Shown: positions 43,801 through 48,994 of the stretch, piece after piece
How the letters are laid out: each line of letters opens with the position of its first letter
Position numbering within the stretch: the first letter of the stretch is position 1
Source: Carettochelys insculpta
Lineage: Eukaryota > Chordata > Testudines > Carettochelyidae
Assembly: GCF_033958435.1 (NCBI RefSeq)
Contig: NC_134138.1
Span: forward strand, 266,577,798 to 266,641,797
Reading direction: 5' to 3'
Length of the DNA: 64,000 nt
Program-made: the position numbers and the translations under genes
The notes under the pieces: model-generated
Seen by the model: only the letters and a program-made list of their open reading frames with translations
What the model was told of the DNA's origin: nothing
The model's database searches: none

Positions 43801-44850
43801 TGTACTGAAGGCTAGGGCACCATACTTTACCCCTGGCTAATAGCCATTTATGGACCTAACCTGCAAAAATTTATCGAGCTCTTTTTTTAAACCCTAATAG
43901 AGTCCTGGCCTTCACAGCCTCCTCCGGCAAGGAGTTCCACAGGCTGACTGTGCGCTGTGTGAAGAAAAATTTCCTCTGGAGAATTTTCCTGTCCCAGGTG
44001 TCAAATCTCATTGACCCATCAAATTAGAGCTTAATGGGGTGCTGCTTCTGAGACAATATTTCTAAACTAGACATATCTGATGGTAATCACTGCATTAAAA
44101 TATAAATGTAATACACAGTGTAGGAATTGTCGCTGTGCATGACTAAATGACCCAAGATACATAAAATCAACTTGCTACTGAATTGTTTGTTTCGGTTGGA
44201 TTGCCTTTCCCTGTTTTCTCCTTTTGCTGTTAAAATTACTTGGTGCTTTACAGAGATCATGTCTTCTCTAGTCTGAATTGTAGTACTACTGCTTGGCGTG
44301 TGAATCGTTTTTACTTGTGTATTATCTTTGGAGAGGCAGTCTCTTGATGAGTTGGATGTCTTCCTGTCACCCTCCTATTTGAGAGCCTGTTGAAGTCTGC
44401 CTTCATATCATTGAGCCTTTACTGTTCAAAATGGCAACAGTACAAAGCAGTATTCTAGTAATTAGCTTTTTGTTTGTGATAATTTTGGTTTGTTCTCTGA
44501 AGAACACTTTTAAAATCTTTTCCCCATGTGAGCACTTCTATGGTGTGGATTACACCCTTTTTCCAAAAAGGAGTTTCTTGTGCTAAGTATTTCAGTTAGG
44601 CCTACGTTTCCCACATACCCCAGTTTTACTGTTTGAGGCCTGACTTGACATGAGTATGTATTTTGTTAGAGGAGTTAGAAATTATGCATAGTCTCTCTCT
44701 CTCTCAGTAAGTGGTAATTGCAGCCTTCATGCTAATCACGCTCCTCCTTTTTTGCAGACTGCTGTTGATGTTTTCAGGAGGATAATTTTGGAGGCAGAAA
44801 AGATCGATGGGGCAGCTTCACAAGGAAAGTCTTCATGCCAAGTAATGTAA
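1762..44850 (+). CDS. RHEB: RHEB small GTPase, exons 2-8 (5'-partial gene)
   Basis: RHEB is a Ras-family GTPase that, when GTP-bound on lysosomal and other endomembranes, activates mTORC1; TSC2 is its GTPase-activating protein. Seven exons join in frame at 1762-1833, 11030-11097, 26041-26123, 30730-30786, 30890-30937, 31459-31540 and 44758-44850, giving residues 18-184. Visible motifs are the end of the P-loop (G18-K19-S20), switch I with T38, the DTAGQ box (60-64, Q64 present), NKKD (119-122), SAK (149-151) and a C-terminal CaaX box CQVM. All introns are GT-AG, with phases 1,1,0,2,2,2,0. Compared with human RHEB as I remember it, only residues 173 (Ile for Leu) and 182 (Gln for Ser) differ in this part. 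Exon 1, with the start codon, is outside the window. RHEB2-type paralogues are less likely given the near identity. Intact and presumably functional. Confidence 0.97.
2727..2895 (+). repeat. Diverged interspersed repeat related to the 43655 copy
   Basis: Starts CCATACTGGGTGAGGCTAA and includes GACCAGTATCCTGT and CATTGGCC, the same order of motifs as the copies at 43655-44012 and (reverse) 59415-59633, but more diverged. Confidence 0.5.
2919..4068 (+). mobile_element. CR1 LINE 3' portion
   Basis: Sense-strand CR1 covering the C-terminal part of the reverse transcriptase and the 3'UTR. Recognisable pieces are the region around NDLDEGL (3187-3210), the stretch encoding GVMVDERLDMSKQC (3421-3462), KNYFTRRVVKHWNALPRE (about 3880-3930), and the 3' end CCCTCCCAGCCCTATGATTC at 4044-4063. 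The reading frame is broken repeatedly. It is 5'-truncated, as most CR1 copies are, and lies in RHEB intron 2. Confidence 0.85.
4204..4305. mobile_element. hAT-type MITE, 102 bp, with perfect 8-bp TSD
   Basis: Flanked by TTCTAGGT at 4196-4203 and again at 4306-4313. The ends are inverted repeats: CCATGGTGTCC on the left, CTGTGGTGTCC as the complement of the right. An 8-bp duplication with short inverted ends is the hAT signature. No coding capacity. Confidence 0.85.
4369..4901. mobile_element. Tigger/pogo-like MITE, 533 bp, TA target site
   Basis: Left end CAGTAATCCCTTGATTTAC and right end (complement) CAGTAAACCCTCAAGAAGC, directly flanked by TA at 4367-4368 and 4902-4903. The interior is GC-rich with no conserved frame. 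Related termini occur at 22076-22637, 40694-41242 and 49596-50047. Tigger-like is assigned from the CAGT..CCCT ends and the TA site. Confidence 0.7.
5057..5083 (+). repeat. C-run followed by T-run
   Basis: Low-complexity tract of about ten C followed by about twelve T. It may mark the end of an inserted element, but no element boundary could be fixed. Confidence 0.7.
5228..5545. mobile_element. hAT-like MITE remnant
   Basis: Starts CCAGGGATTCCCAGCCAATGG and carries GTGAGCCACATGTGGCCC and GGAGCCATTTGCAGCTCC, motifs shared with the hAT MITE at 8325-8660. The right boundary is not visible, so coordinates are approximate. Confidence 0.45.
5833..5928 (+). mobile_element. CR1 3'-end fragment
   Basis: CTGGGCTTGACAAGGTACTG through CTTCCAGCCCTATGATTCTG matches the last ~95 bases of the CR1 at 2919-4068, with a G-run in the middle. 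It is a very short 5'-truncated copy. Confidence 0.8.
8155..8268 (+). repeat. Retroelement 3'-tail repeat (AAGCTCATCACCTAATA type)
   Basis: Contains GATCTGAAGAAGTGGGTTGG, GAAAGCTCATCACCTAATAC and AAAGTGCTACTGGACTGC, a tail commonly scattered in amniote genomes. A related copy is at 23470-23560. The poly-T at 7965-7980 and this tail bracket an insertion into CR1. I do not assign the clade. Confidence 0.6.
8325..8660. mobile_element. hAT-type MITE, 336 bp, inserted in CR1
   Basis: Flanked by ATCTAGAT (8317-8324) and GTCTAGAT (8661-8668), a duplication with one mismatch. CR1 sequence resumes exactly after it. The right end complement reads CAGTGGTATCCAATAG; the left end shares CCAATA at the same offset but is otherwise diverged. 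It contains a perfect 20-bp palindrome at 8341-8360. Confidence 0.7.
11030..11097 (+). CDS. RHEB: RHEB exon 3 (residues 42-64)
   Basis: 68 bp. It completes Thr42, then encodes F-T-K-L-I-T-V-N-G-Q through the G3 box D-T-A-G-Q ending at Gln64. Phase 0 at its end, donor GTAAGT at 11098. Gln64 is the position equivalent to Ras Gln61. Confidence 0.97.
11490..11620. mobile_element. MITE fragment related to 530-830
   Basis: GATTAACCAGTTAAATGGGA with a GC-rich flank repeats the motifs of the element at 530-830. It is partial and in intron 3. Confidence 0.4.
11700..12480 (+). pseudogene. Degraded DIRS relic (RNase H region)
   Basis: Reading through several frames and stops gives pieces that parallel DIRS RNase H and the tail after it: AKWLSQEAMLQVRIMKLKS, LTRGKHIKIETNN, FLGIQNVTADTF and TFARESNKKFP. 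These correspond to the insert, the catalytic core and the DLFAT-type motif region in DIRS proteins. Many stops show it is old. The younger DIRS starts about 50 bases downstream, so DIRS copies abut here. Assignment rests on my pattern matching, not an alignment. Confidence 0.55.
12531..12760 (+). repeat. DIRS left terminal repeat
   Basis: Begins TAACTGCTCGGTTCTTCTTC and includes CCCATGGGTGCTCCAC, the inverted counterpart of the right repeat. It carries a C-run at 12661-12680 and is GC-rich, as the right repeat is. Confidence 0.7.
13238..15200 (+). pseudogene. DIRS gag-like region (frameshifted)
   Basis: Several overlapping open frames (13238-14182, 13564-14247, 14374-14658, 14549-14737, 14864-15394) together trace one gag-like protein. 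The N-terminal part is Pro/Ala-rich and low-complexity. The C-terminal part has conserved-looking DIRS gag segments such as ATTIWQTPASV (about 14468-14500), PDSLVVESSQQRSKASQYK (14573-14629) and KKLELFGRKVHSSSTLLLRV (14659-14718). At least three frame changes make it inactive. In the family, gag packages the RNA intermediate. Confidence 0.6.
15207..15917 (+). pseudogene. DIRS reverse transcriptase domain, truncated by a lesion at the catalytic box
   Basis: A 236-codon open frame. From about residue 120 it matches DIRS reverse transcriptase: FYSHYFLPEKKTGDWRPILDL, then NLRDAYFRITVHPAHRRFLHF (first catalytic aspartate region) and VLLFGLSLAARVFTKTLAVV. The frame stops at 15915-15917, exactly where the family has the Y-x-D-D catalytic box. 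In the alternative frame that box has its first aspartate changed to glycine. A single-base lesion plus a substitution therefore disable the polymerase. RNase H follows immediately, as in other DIRS elements. Confidence 0.8.
16296..17135 (+). pseudogene. DIRS RNase H region (frameshifted)
   Basis: Frames at 16296-16691, 16453-17013 and 16661-17197 together give the DIRS RNase H and its C-terminal tail: WWENPENLLVGVPLHQ, LHITILELRAVFNVCKHFQ, ALHLPGAHTVKADQLSRR and GFPQIDLFATQYNKV. The frame changes at least twice. The upstream reverse transcriptase and downstream recombinase are in the order expected for this element. Confidence 0.7.
17233..18165 (+). pseudogene. DIRS tyrosine recombinase (frameshifted)
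   Basis: Starts around the RRTYKQKWTRFTAWCS segment (17260-17310) and continues in another frame through ISAFRHTEEGPTVFAHPIVT (17416-17475), the first catalytic-arginine region ASTSARRVSEL (17632-17664), and the H-x-x-R region AHCTRAVAVSTAF (18037-18075). A CRAATWSSYNT-like segment at about 18095-18130 should hold the nucleophilic tyrosine. Stops at 17392-17394 and 17699-17701 show it is inactive. The family enzyme integrates circular DIRS DNA without target duplication. Confidence 0.75.
18245..18334 (+). repeat. DIRS internal complementary region / inverted repeat
   Basis: TGGAGCACTCACGGGGACAC at 18245-18264 is the inverted complement of GTGTCCCTGTGGGTGCTCCA at 18315-18334, with TCGAAGAA/TTCTTCAAG continuing inside and a ~30-base loop. 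An internal complementary region next to the right terminus is a diagnostic DIRS feature, thought to template circularisation. Confidence 0.7.
18279..18552 (+). repeat. DIRS right terminal repeat with hairpin ends
   Basis: The unit starts AGTTACTCAACTGTAGTAAC and ends with its inverse, GTTACTACAGGTGAGTAACT, so its two ends pair over about 30 bases around a GC-rich core. The core is inverted relative to the left terminal repeat. It includes a strong donor-like CAGGTGAGT at 18540-18548 on the RHEB sense strand. Confidence 0.7.
19298..19459. mobile_element. hAT-type MITE, 162 bp, with perfect 8-bp TSD
   Basis: Flanked by ATTTAAAC at 19290-19297 and 19460-19467. Left end CTGTGGCTTCCAACC, complement of right end CCGTGATGTCCAAAC. 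No coding capacity. Confidence 0.85.
19480..20340 (+). mobile_element. CR1 LINE 3' portion, interrupted by a hAT MITE
   Basis: Segments 19480-20085 and 20260-20340 read as diverged CR1: GAGTAAACAGTGTGGTCTTG, GGTGTATTAGCAGGAATGC, then the 3' end GGTCCTTCCAGTCTTGAG. The interval between them is a hAT MITE with an intact target duplication. Frames are destroyed. Confidence 0.7.
20086..20259. mobile_element. hAT-type MITE, 174 bp, perfect 8-bp TSD, inside CR1
   Basis: Flanked by GTCTAGAT at 20078-20085 and 20260-20267. Left end CAGTGGTTCTCAACT, complement of right end CAGTGGCTGTCAATC. CR1 sequence is contiguous when it is removed. Confidence 0.88.
20701..21136. mobile_element. 436-bp near-perfect palindromic element (foldback MITE)
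   Basis: The left arm 20701-20918 and right arm 20919-21136 are reverse complements over 218 bases with no net indel and only about eight mismatches by eye. The centre is TGAGCTCA with no loop. The ends are GGCTGTGTCTACACGTGCCC and its near inverse. A 3-bp direct repeat TTG flanks it (20698-20700, 21137-21139). The sequence CTTCGAA/TTCGAAG recurs ten times and CpG is dense. The ends resemble Harbinger-type MITEs (GTCTACAC), but the family is uncertain. Apparent open frames on both strands are mirror images of the palindrome, not genes. Confidence 0.85.
22076..22637. mobile_element. Tigger/pogo-like MITE, 562 bp, TA target site
   Basis: Left end CAGTAAACCCTCAATGTGC, complement of right end CAGTAGTGCCTCGATTTAC, flanked by TA at 22074-22075 and 22638-22639. 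The interior is C-rich, with a C-run at 22208-22225. CTTACCTTTCAAAAGGAGCT near 22495-22515 is shared, inverted, with the copy at 49596-50047. Confidence 0.75.
23470..23560 (+). repeat. Retroelement 3'-tail repeat, second copy
   Basis: GATGAAGCAGGTCTTTGCAC, AAAAGCTTATGCTCCAAAAT and TAGTCTATAAGGTGCCACAA: the same hairpin-plus-tail organisation as 8155-8268, in a different subfamily. Confidence 0.5.
24048..24205 (+). mobile_element. DIRS terminal-repeat-like fragment
   Basis: AATAACTGTCGCTCTTTTGA and TGTCCCCTTATGGATGCTCC parallel the terminal repeat of the 12531-18552 element (TAACTGCTCGGTTCTTC, GGTCCCCATGGGTGCTCC). No DIRS coding sequence follows; CR1 starts directly. Confidence 0.5.
24208..25290 (+). 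mobile_element. CR1 LINE internal fragment (endonuclease end to early RT)
   Basis: 24227-24499 reads as the CR1 endonuclease C-terminal part: the block MGDFNYPHIDW (about 24277-24309) and the ending NSGHNI. 25101-25298 holds the start of the reverse transcriptase: SHKSLGPDGIHPRVLKELKC. Between them a Lys-rich linker region is intact in parts. It is truncated after VACNLSFKLALIPN. It is less diverged than the other CR1 copies here but carries several frame breaks. Confidence 0.8.
25450..25777. mobile_element. hAT-like MITE, probable, antisense
   Basis: The right end complement starts CAGTGGTGAGCAACACG, the common hAT MITE start, and the interior has GCAGCC-type repeats. The left end and target duplication were not confirmed. 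25778-26040 between it and exon 4 has no recognisable feature. Confidence 0.4.
26041..26123 (+). CDS. RHEB: RHEB exon 4 (residues 65-92 part)
   Basis: 83 bp after acceptor CTTTCACAG. It encodes the switch II region D-E-Y-S-I-F-P-Q and the strand G-Y-I-L-V-Y-S, ending two bases into the Ser92 codon. Donor GTAATC at 26124 is weaker than the others but has the invariant GT. Confidence 0.96.
26588..26887. mobile_element. Harbinger-like MITE, 300 bp
   Basis: Left end GGCTGTGGCTGTGCTACAT, complement of right end GGTTATGGCTACACTATGA, flanked by TTA (26585-26587) and TTG (26888-26890). A 3-bp T-rich target duplication is the PIF/Harbinger habit. It lies in RHEB intron 4. Confidence 0.6.
28100..28272 (+). 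mobile_element. CR1 3'-end fragment
   Basis: GGGAGGTTGTGGAATCTCC, TTAAGAACAGGTTAGGTAAA and AGGTCCCTTCCAGTCCTAGC are the CR1 3'UTR in order on the + strand. 5'-truncated. Confidence 0.75.
30730..30786 (+). CDS. RHEB: RHEB exon 5 (residues 92-111 part)
   Basis: 57 bp after acceptor TATTTTGCAG. It completes Ser92 and encodes F-E-V-I-K-V-I-H-G-K-L-L-D-M-V-G-K-V plus two bases of Gln111. Donor GTAAGT at 30787. Confidence 0.97.
30787..30889 (+). other. RHEB: RHEB intron 5, very short (103 bp)
   Basis: GTAAGT at the 5' end and TTTTTTCACAG at the 3' end. It has escaped the transposon growth of its neighbours and lies close to the minimum size for vertebrate splicing. Confidence 0.95.
30890..30937 (+). 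CDS. RHEB: RHEB exon 6 (residues 111-127 part)
   Basis: 48 bp. It completes Gln111 and encodes I-P-I-M-L-V-G-N-K-K-D-L-H-M-E plus two bases of Arg127. It holds the guanine-specificity NKxD box (residues 119-122). Donor GTATGT at 30938. Confidence 0.97.
30938..31458 (+). other. RHEB: RHEB intron 6 (521 bp)
   Basis: Donor GTATGT, acceptor TTGATCAG. AT-rich, no repeat or gene recognised. Confidence 0.9.
31459..31540 (+). CDS. RHEB: RHEB exon 7 (residues 127-154)
   Basis: 82 bp after an acceptor TTTGATCAG with a poor pyrimidine tract. It completes Arg127 and encodes V-I-S-Y-E-E-G-K through E-S-S-A-K-E-N-Q, including the SAK guanine-binding box (149-151). Phase 0 end, donor GTAACC at 31541. Confidence 0.97.
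32283..35200 (-). mobile_element. CR1 LINE, minus strand, ~2.5 kb, split by a hAT MITE
   Basis: Read on the minus strand, it runs from the endonuclease region (GGGGTCTACTGTAGACCACC at 34812-34831) through the start of the reverse transcriptase, the AATAGCCAGCATGGATTTTT block (about 33643-33662) and AAGCACTTTGGAGGACTGGA (about 33332-33351), to the 3' end ending near 32283 (GAGTCCATTCCAACTTCTAT). The 5' boundary near 35200 is uncertain. The MITE at 32456-32811 interrupts the 3' part. It is one of the longest CR1 copies here but old, with all frames broken. Confidence 0.75.
32456..32811. mobile_element. hAT-type MITE, 356 bp, inside minus-strand CR1
   Basis: Left end CAGTGGTTCTCAGTCGGGGG, complement of right end starting CATGGGTTCTCAATCTC. 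CR1 resumes on both sides. Flanking octamers ACCTACAT and GCATTCAT match at five of eight positions, so the duplication is decayed or the edge is off by a base. Confidence 0.65.
35485..35960. mobile_element. hAT-like MITE remnant, GC-rich
   Basis: Starts GCAGGAGTAGGCAAAATTTG, a common hAT MITE opening, followed by GCCAGCCCTGCC-type repeats. Its right end is not defined. 35200-35480 shows nothing I can name. Confidence 0.35.
36100..37300 (+). pseudogene. DIRS relic: terminal repeat and gag N-terminal region
   Basis: AAGTGCTTGTTCATGTTGAT (36108-36127) recalls a DIRS terminal repeat. 36300-36635 reads as the start of a DIRS gag-like protein with a cysteine-rich segment (CRSCHKPVP about 36360-36388; CCICKSFKLQPKEERDFHLQ about 36454-36510). 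The later part to 37300 is open in pieces but not assigned. It is from a different DIRS lineage than 12531-18552. Confidence 0.5.
37510..37800 (+). repeat. MITE remnant, first of a direct-repeat pair
   Basis: The part 37711-37790 (GAAGCTGTTATAAGTAGGAC ... AGGTTGCTGGG) repeats at 39353-39450 in the same orientation. It starts with GGAGTAGGCAACCCCTGGCA, a hAT-like opening. Confidence 0.45.
38640..39460 (+). repeat. MITE remnants, second of a direct-repeat pair
   Basis: CCAGTGTTCTCTGTAGGCTG at 38639-38658 is a hAT-like start. GGGGGTTGGCAGCTCCTGGC at 38839-38858 is another. 39353-39450 carries GAAGCTGTTGTAAATAGGAC, repeating 37711-37790. Boundaries are approximate. Confidence 0.4.
40694..41242. 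mobile_element. Tigger/pogo-like MITE, 549 bp, TA target site
   Basis: Left end CAGTACTCGCTTAAATGAGG, complement of right end CACTCATCCCTCACTACGTG, flanked by TA at 40692-40693 and 41243-41244. The core is strongly C-rich (CCCCGCCGGCCC-type). It shares CTTACCTTTCAAAAGCAGC with the 22076 copy. Confidence 0.7.
41374..41394 (+). repeat. Poly-T tract
   Basis: About 20 consecutive T. No associated element was identified. Confidence 0.8.
42862..43150. mobile_element. Harbinger-like MITE, 289 bp, with TTA TSD
   Basis: Flanked by TTA at 42859-42861 and 43151-43153. Left end GGGTATGTCTGTACTTAC, complement of right end GGCCAGGTCTACAGTAAG. The TTA duplication is the standard PIF/Harbinger target. Confidence 0.8.
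43655..44012 (+). repeat. Interspersed repeat (CCATACTGGGTCAGACCAAT type)
   Basis: Starts GGCCATACTGGGTCAGACCA and runs through AGTGGCCAATGCCAGGTGCC and CTATTAGCCATTTATGGACC-like sequence to GTGTCAAATCTCATTGACCC. A copy in reverse orientation lies at 59415-59633 and an older one at 2727-2895. This repeat is familiar from reptile genomes, but I do not fix its class. Confidence 0.65.
44758..44850 (+). CDS. RHEB: RHEB exon 8, terminal coding exon with CaaX box
   Basis: 93 bp after acceptor CCTTTTTTGCAG. It encodes T-A-V-D-V-F-R-R-I-I-L-E-A-E-K-I-D-G, a short hypervariable tail and the final CQVM, then TAA at 44848-44850. Cys181 is the prenylation site. A CaaX box ending in Met is the usual farnesyltransferase class. 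Human RHEB ends CSVM as I recall, so the a1 position differs. Confidence 0.97.
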   Translation, partial: TAVDVFRRIILEAEKIDGAASQGKSSCQVM

Positions 44851-45245
44851 TTCCACTGCGGAACCTGAACACTGGGAATACATGCTACCTGAAGAAACAA
44901 ACTGCCCATTATCTTTAAGGATAAACTATGCTTCTTTTTTCTTCTGTTAACCTGAAAGATACACAGTTGGTTGGAGCCTTTCCCTTCAGATTATGTTAAA
45001 CTCTGACTCCTGTGTAAATGGCTTCACTTCCATTTTCAAATTTTAAGCAATCATATTTTCAGTTTATATTGTATTTCTTAATATTATGACCAAGAATTTT
45101 ACTGGCATTAATTTTTCAGTGTAGTTTGTTGGTTAGAATAATCATCAAAATGATGCATATTGTTACACTACTCTTAACTAGGCTTGGATATCAGTGTTTC
45201 TTTGTGTTAAATGTATACTTGTAAATAAAATAGCTGCAAACCTTA
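44851..45245 (+). other. RHEB: RHEB 3'UTR, ending near first polyadenylation signal
   Basis: AT-rich sequence after the stop codon without repeats. The canonical AATAAA at 45224-45229 predicts cleavage about 15-25 bases later, near 45245. Longer alternative 3' ends are possible but none is compelling from sequence. Confidence 0.7.
45224..45229 (+). terminator. RHEB: RHEB polyadenylation signal AATAAA
   Basis: AATAAA about 375 bases after the stop codon, followed by TG/T-rich sequence (45247-45262) that could serve as the downstream element. Confidence 0.7.
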
Positions 45246-45249
45246 CTAT

Positions 45250-47055
45250 GTTGCTCTTATTTTAAAACCACAGTTAGATGAATGTACTGTAGCAGTAATT
45301 TGAAATCAGTTTCCCTACAAACTGAACAGCCTTCAGCCCCTTGGGTCTAACAGATGGATGTGAAGCCTATGACTTGTTTAGCTTTTTTTCAGATATGGAT
45401 TTGCTACAGTGATCTGAAACACCCTCTCTAGCTTAACTCCTGGGTGGCTAAGTACAGCTTCAGATGAACCTGTGCATACCAGCTGATAAGGATAGTGCAC
45501 TTTGGTATCCTGCTAACTTGATGGGAGAAAGTGCTAGGGATGCAAATACACTAATGAATTCCTAGCACCATTTTTCTCACTTCTTAACATGACTCCTCTT
45601 GTAGCAGCCACTCAAATGTATAGCTATAATGAAGGGTCTTTTGACACTTCTGTTATAAACTGCTTACACAGGCTTGTAACTAGGGATAATATTTTGAAAA
45701 GAGAATGAAATAACAAAGCAATTCTGGGTTATAAATTCAAACTGGTTCTTTTGCAACAATTACATGTCTTAAATATTTTGGCATGTATTATTCAGGGCAT
45801 TTCCAAATGCATTTTTCTTATTGAGATTACCATTGACATAGATGGGGAATGGTTTCATGTCTGTCCTGCTTTTCAGAGGCTGAAACTGCAGAACAGCTGA
45901 AACTAATTAAGTTAATTGTTTCCATTCTTGTAAAGGTTCAGAATCTTTGACCTGAATTGGAAAGTTGACTATAGTCATATCGGAAATCATAATCAGGAAG
46001 TTTCAAAGCCTAACAAAAAAGGTACAAATATTTTAAATATATAGGGGACAGTTTTTGCTGGATGATCTGTTTAAGCTAAGCAGAGCCTTCATATGCTGAA
46101 TTGGAGCAACAATCTTTTCTTTTGCGTGATGGCCAACTGTAATTTATATTCTTTACTATCATCAGATCTTTTGTTTCAAGGTGAGGATAAAAATAGGATG
46201 GAAACTTCCAAGTCTGTAAACAAGATTGTGTATTTCAGAGGTGGTGAAAAAGCTGCTGAGTCACATGCAGGGTCTCTTCACAGAAAAAGTCGAGCAGTTT
46301 CTTTCCATGGTTCAGGCCATACTATTGAATAAACTGCCTTGTTCATTGAAGGCTTGAAATATCCTCCCCTGCTCTGTCATCAATTTAAATAGTCAGGTAG
46401 CTAGTCTCAGGTGTTGGCTTGAATTTAATGGTTCAGGTGGCTCCTCCTCCCTCTGTTATGAAACAGGAAATTGCTCAGTTTCTTGGAACTGGGTCTTTCA
46501 AGTGCAAAGTTTCTGAACTTTGCTTCTGCTCTTTGCATGGAGTTTTATTTTATGTGCTGAATTAAAGTCCAGACTCAAGCAGGTATGTTGAATTTGCCAC
46601 ATATAATTGTTTTATTGGTAAAGCATACTTCCTTTAATTCGGAGTCAAATTAGCACTTTTCATCTTAGTATGAGGAACAGAACACAAGGCATGACAGAGC
46701 AGTGCAAAAAGTTGAATTCTTTGGGCAACTTTAATGCAGATCATTACAATGTAGTGATGCTGTTTTCAGTCACTTCCCGTACAGCGTGGTGTAGTTAGCA
46801 GTGAAGCTGGTGCAGTAGATGCAATGTTAAACTGTGATCAAGCTCCTGTTCTTGCTGCCTGTTACTGTGGCACCATAGATGCAGGCTGCAATCTTGCTCC
46901 TAAATGGAAACTTAAAACACCCACACATTTCAACGTAGTCTGTTTACAGTTTCACAAAAGAATCACTTCAGTAGAGTTGTCAGAATCTACAAGTGTCAGG
47001 AGCTGGGCTGTAATGCAAGCAATATTGGTAGATAAGCAACAGAGGTGTCTATGTG
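45250..47055. other. Intergenic, no feature recognised
   Basis: AT-rich sequence downstream of RHEB. Short open frames exist but none has exon-like splice context or recognisable protein similarity. Confidence 0.6.
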
Positions 47056-47059
47056 GTTC

Positions 47060-47640
47060 ACAGGGCAGAATCCGGCCTGAGGAGCCATATTAGGCACCAT
47101 TTGAAACCTGGCCCCATGCCAGCTGCCCTGAGGTAATCAGGCACTGGAAACCCGGAGCAGCTCCTTGCTGTCCCTCTTGCAGTGCTGCAAGATGGGCTGA
47201 GCTGTGGCCCCACTCACTGCACTGGCAGTTCGCCACAGCTGGTTGGGCTGTGGAGCTGACCTTCTTGCTCCCTGACAGCTGCCCAGCTGAAATCCACTGC
47301 CTCCGGTGGTCCCTGGGAGTGGTGCCACCTGCTGTGGAGTAGAGCCTGCAGTTCTGGTCTCTTCCCTGCTGCAGTTGGGCAGGAGATCAGTTGTGTGGGA
47401 GGGGGCAGTGGTGGCCAGCTGGGATGATGCAGAGCTGTTGAGAGGTAGGTGGGGTGCGGGGTGGGGCTGAAAGGGTTTGAATCCAGGGGGTGGGGGAAGG
47501 TGTGGGGCTGTGGGGTGTGCATGCTTAAGCCTATGGGTGGCTTAGGGCTGCAGGAGGTTTAAGCCTGTGGGCAGGGGCAGTTTGGGGTTAAGAGGTTAAG
47601 CCTGTGCTGGGGGTGGGGGGCATAGTTTGGGGCTATTTAG
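47060..47640. mobile_element. GC-rich hAT-like MITE remnant
   Basis: CAGAATCCGGCCTGAGGAGC at 47066-47085, then CTG/GCC-rich sequence and G-rich repeats (GGGTGGGGGAAGG) resembling the cores of the hAT- and Tigger-like MITEs. No boundaries were fixed. 47640-48455 shows nothing recognisable. Confidence 0.35.
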
Positions 47641-48454
47641 TGTTTTGGCACTGGAACATGGAAAAAAGTCATGTGGTCGCTGATGGAAGAAAGCTTGGAT
47701 ACCCTGGTATACAACATGACTTTTTTTGTGACCTATGTGTATACTTGTCAGGTACCTTTAAAAGGCAGGGGCTGGGAAAGGAGAGAATCTGATGCCTGTC
47801 TGAATAATCATTTCTGCAAGAGTGGGATGGCTCCTTCCAGTGGGGGGGCGGGAACACCCCACAGTTTTTTTACTTTTGATGTCTTTGTAGCTGCAACTTT
47901 CAAGACTTAAACTGAGCAACACTTCAGAGCACCCCTTCAGCATCACTGAGTGGAACCAAGGTTTTGGGCATCGCTGTTTCTGATGTTTCCTTCTCTTCAT
48001 GAGAACTACTGGCCTTTCTCACTCAAAGATCCAATTTTTTTTTCCCCTGAATGGCTGAATGAGTTCGAGACTGACTGACTGGATGTATCCTCTTGTGAGG
48101 TTGCTTTGAGCCTCAATGTATAGATATTCCCATGCAGTGTTGCTTTGTAGTATTTGCTGGAGGGTTTTACACACATTTCACTAGGACTCATTCATGAAGT
48201 ACAAGACCATACATCTGCAGGCTTAATATTACTTCACCAGAAGATTTTATAGTCTACCTCACTGTCCCATTTTTATGCCTGGTATTTTCAGGTTCTTTGT
48301 TACAGATCTTGCTGGAAACTATTTTGGGTTTCTGTTTTTATCACACTTCAATTTTGCTACTAAATTTGTGTGGTGTGTGTGGTTTGTTTTTTGCCATGTG
48401 TAAAAATTCTTCCCTCTCCCCTGTTGCATCTGCAGCTCCCCCTGAATAGAAAGC

Positions 48455-48890
48455 CTGGCCCTACAATAGATTAGAGCAGTGACAAACCTGGCCTGCCAAG
48501 ACATCCTATCCAGCCTGCTAGAGCCTGCCTACCCCAACTCCCTGCTCAGAACAACATCTCATGCTTTCCCAACCCCCAGTTTCTGGCCAATGGGAGCTTC
48601 CTGTTGACAGAATAAGCAGCATGTAACCTATCCTCCCTAGGCACCTACTATTCAGGTCAGAGCAGCACACATGGCCCCCTGCAGCTGCTCTGAACATGGG
48701 AGGTAGGGTTATGGCTCTGAGCTGCCCAGGTAAGAGCCTGCCCCTGGCACCACAGCCTGATCCAAGACCTCTGCACCCATACCATGTATAATCCAAACCT
48801 TCCCTGCTCCTGAACCCATAATAGTTCCTAGAAACTGTCCCCTCTCTCACATCCCTGCTGCAGGCCACATACCCCTACCAGACCTTGCAC
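48455..48890. mobile_element. hAT-like MITE remnant, C-rich
   Basis: GCAGTGACAAACCTGGCCTG and repeated CCTGCC/CCACAGCC units like other hAT MITEs in the window. Ends undefined. Confidence 0.35.
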
Positions 48891-48907
48891 CCCAATCCCT
48901 CAGCTCA

Positions 48908-48989
48908 GGTGAGATGGCTAAGCACTAAAGGCAATGGACTGCTAATCCATTGTGCTCTGTATGCATGGGTCCAAATCCCATCCTCATTG
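48908..48989 (+). tRNA. tRNA-Ser(GCT)-like sequence, probably a pseudogene
   Basis: 82 bases that align over their whole length with vertebrate tRNA-Ser(GCT). The anticodon loop CTGCTAA sits in a perfect stem (ATGGA/TCCAT), the long variable arm TGTGCTCTGTATGCA is present, and the T-arm is GTGGG-like. The B box reads GGTCCAAATCC instead of GGTTCRANNCC, the D-arm is altered, and one acceptor pair is A:C. No T4 terminator follows within ~20 bases. Those decay signs favour a pseudogene or a SINE-derived head over a working gene. Confidence 0.7.
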
Positions 48990-48994
48990 TGTGT

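Larger units (their letters stand above)
31541..44757 (+). other. RHEB: RHEB intron 7 (13.2 kb)
   Basis: Donor GTAACC, acceptor TTTTTTGCAG. Contains the minus-strand CR1 complex (32283-35200), a DIRS relic (36100-37300), GC-rich MITE remnants with direct repeats (37510-39460), a Tigger-like MITE, a Harbinger-like MITE and the 43655 repeat. No feature was recognised in 31541-32280, 37800-38640, 39465-40690, 41250-42360 or 44015-44757. C-rich tracts lie at 40745-41100 and 42370-42620. Confidence 0.85.
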
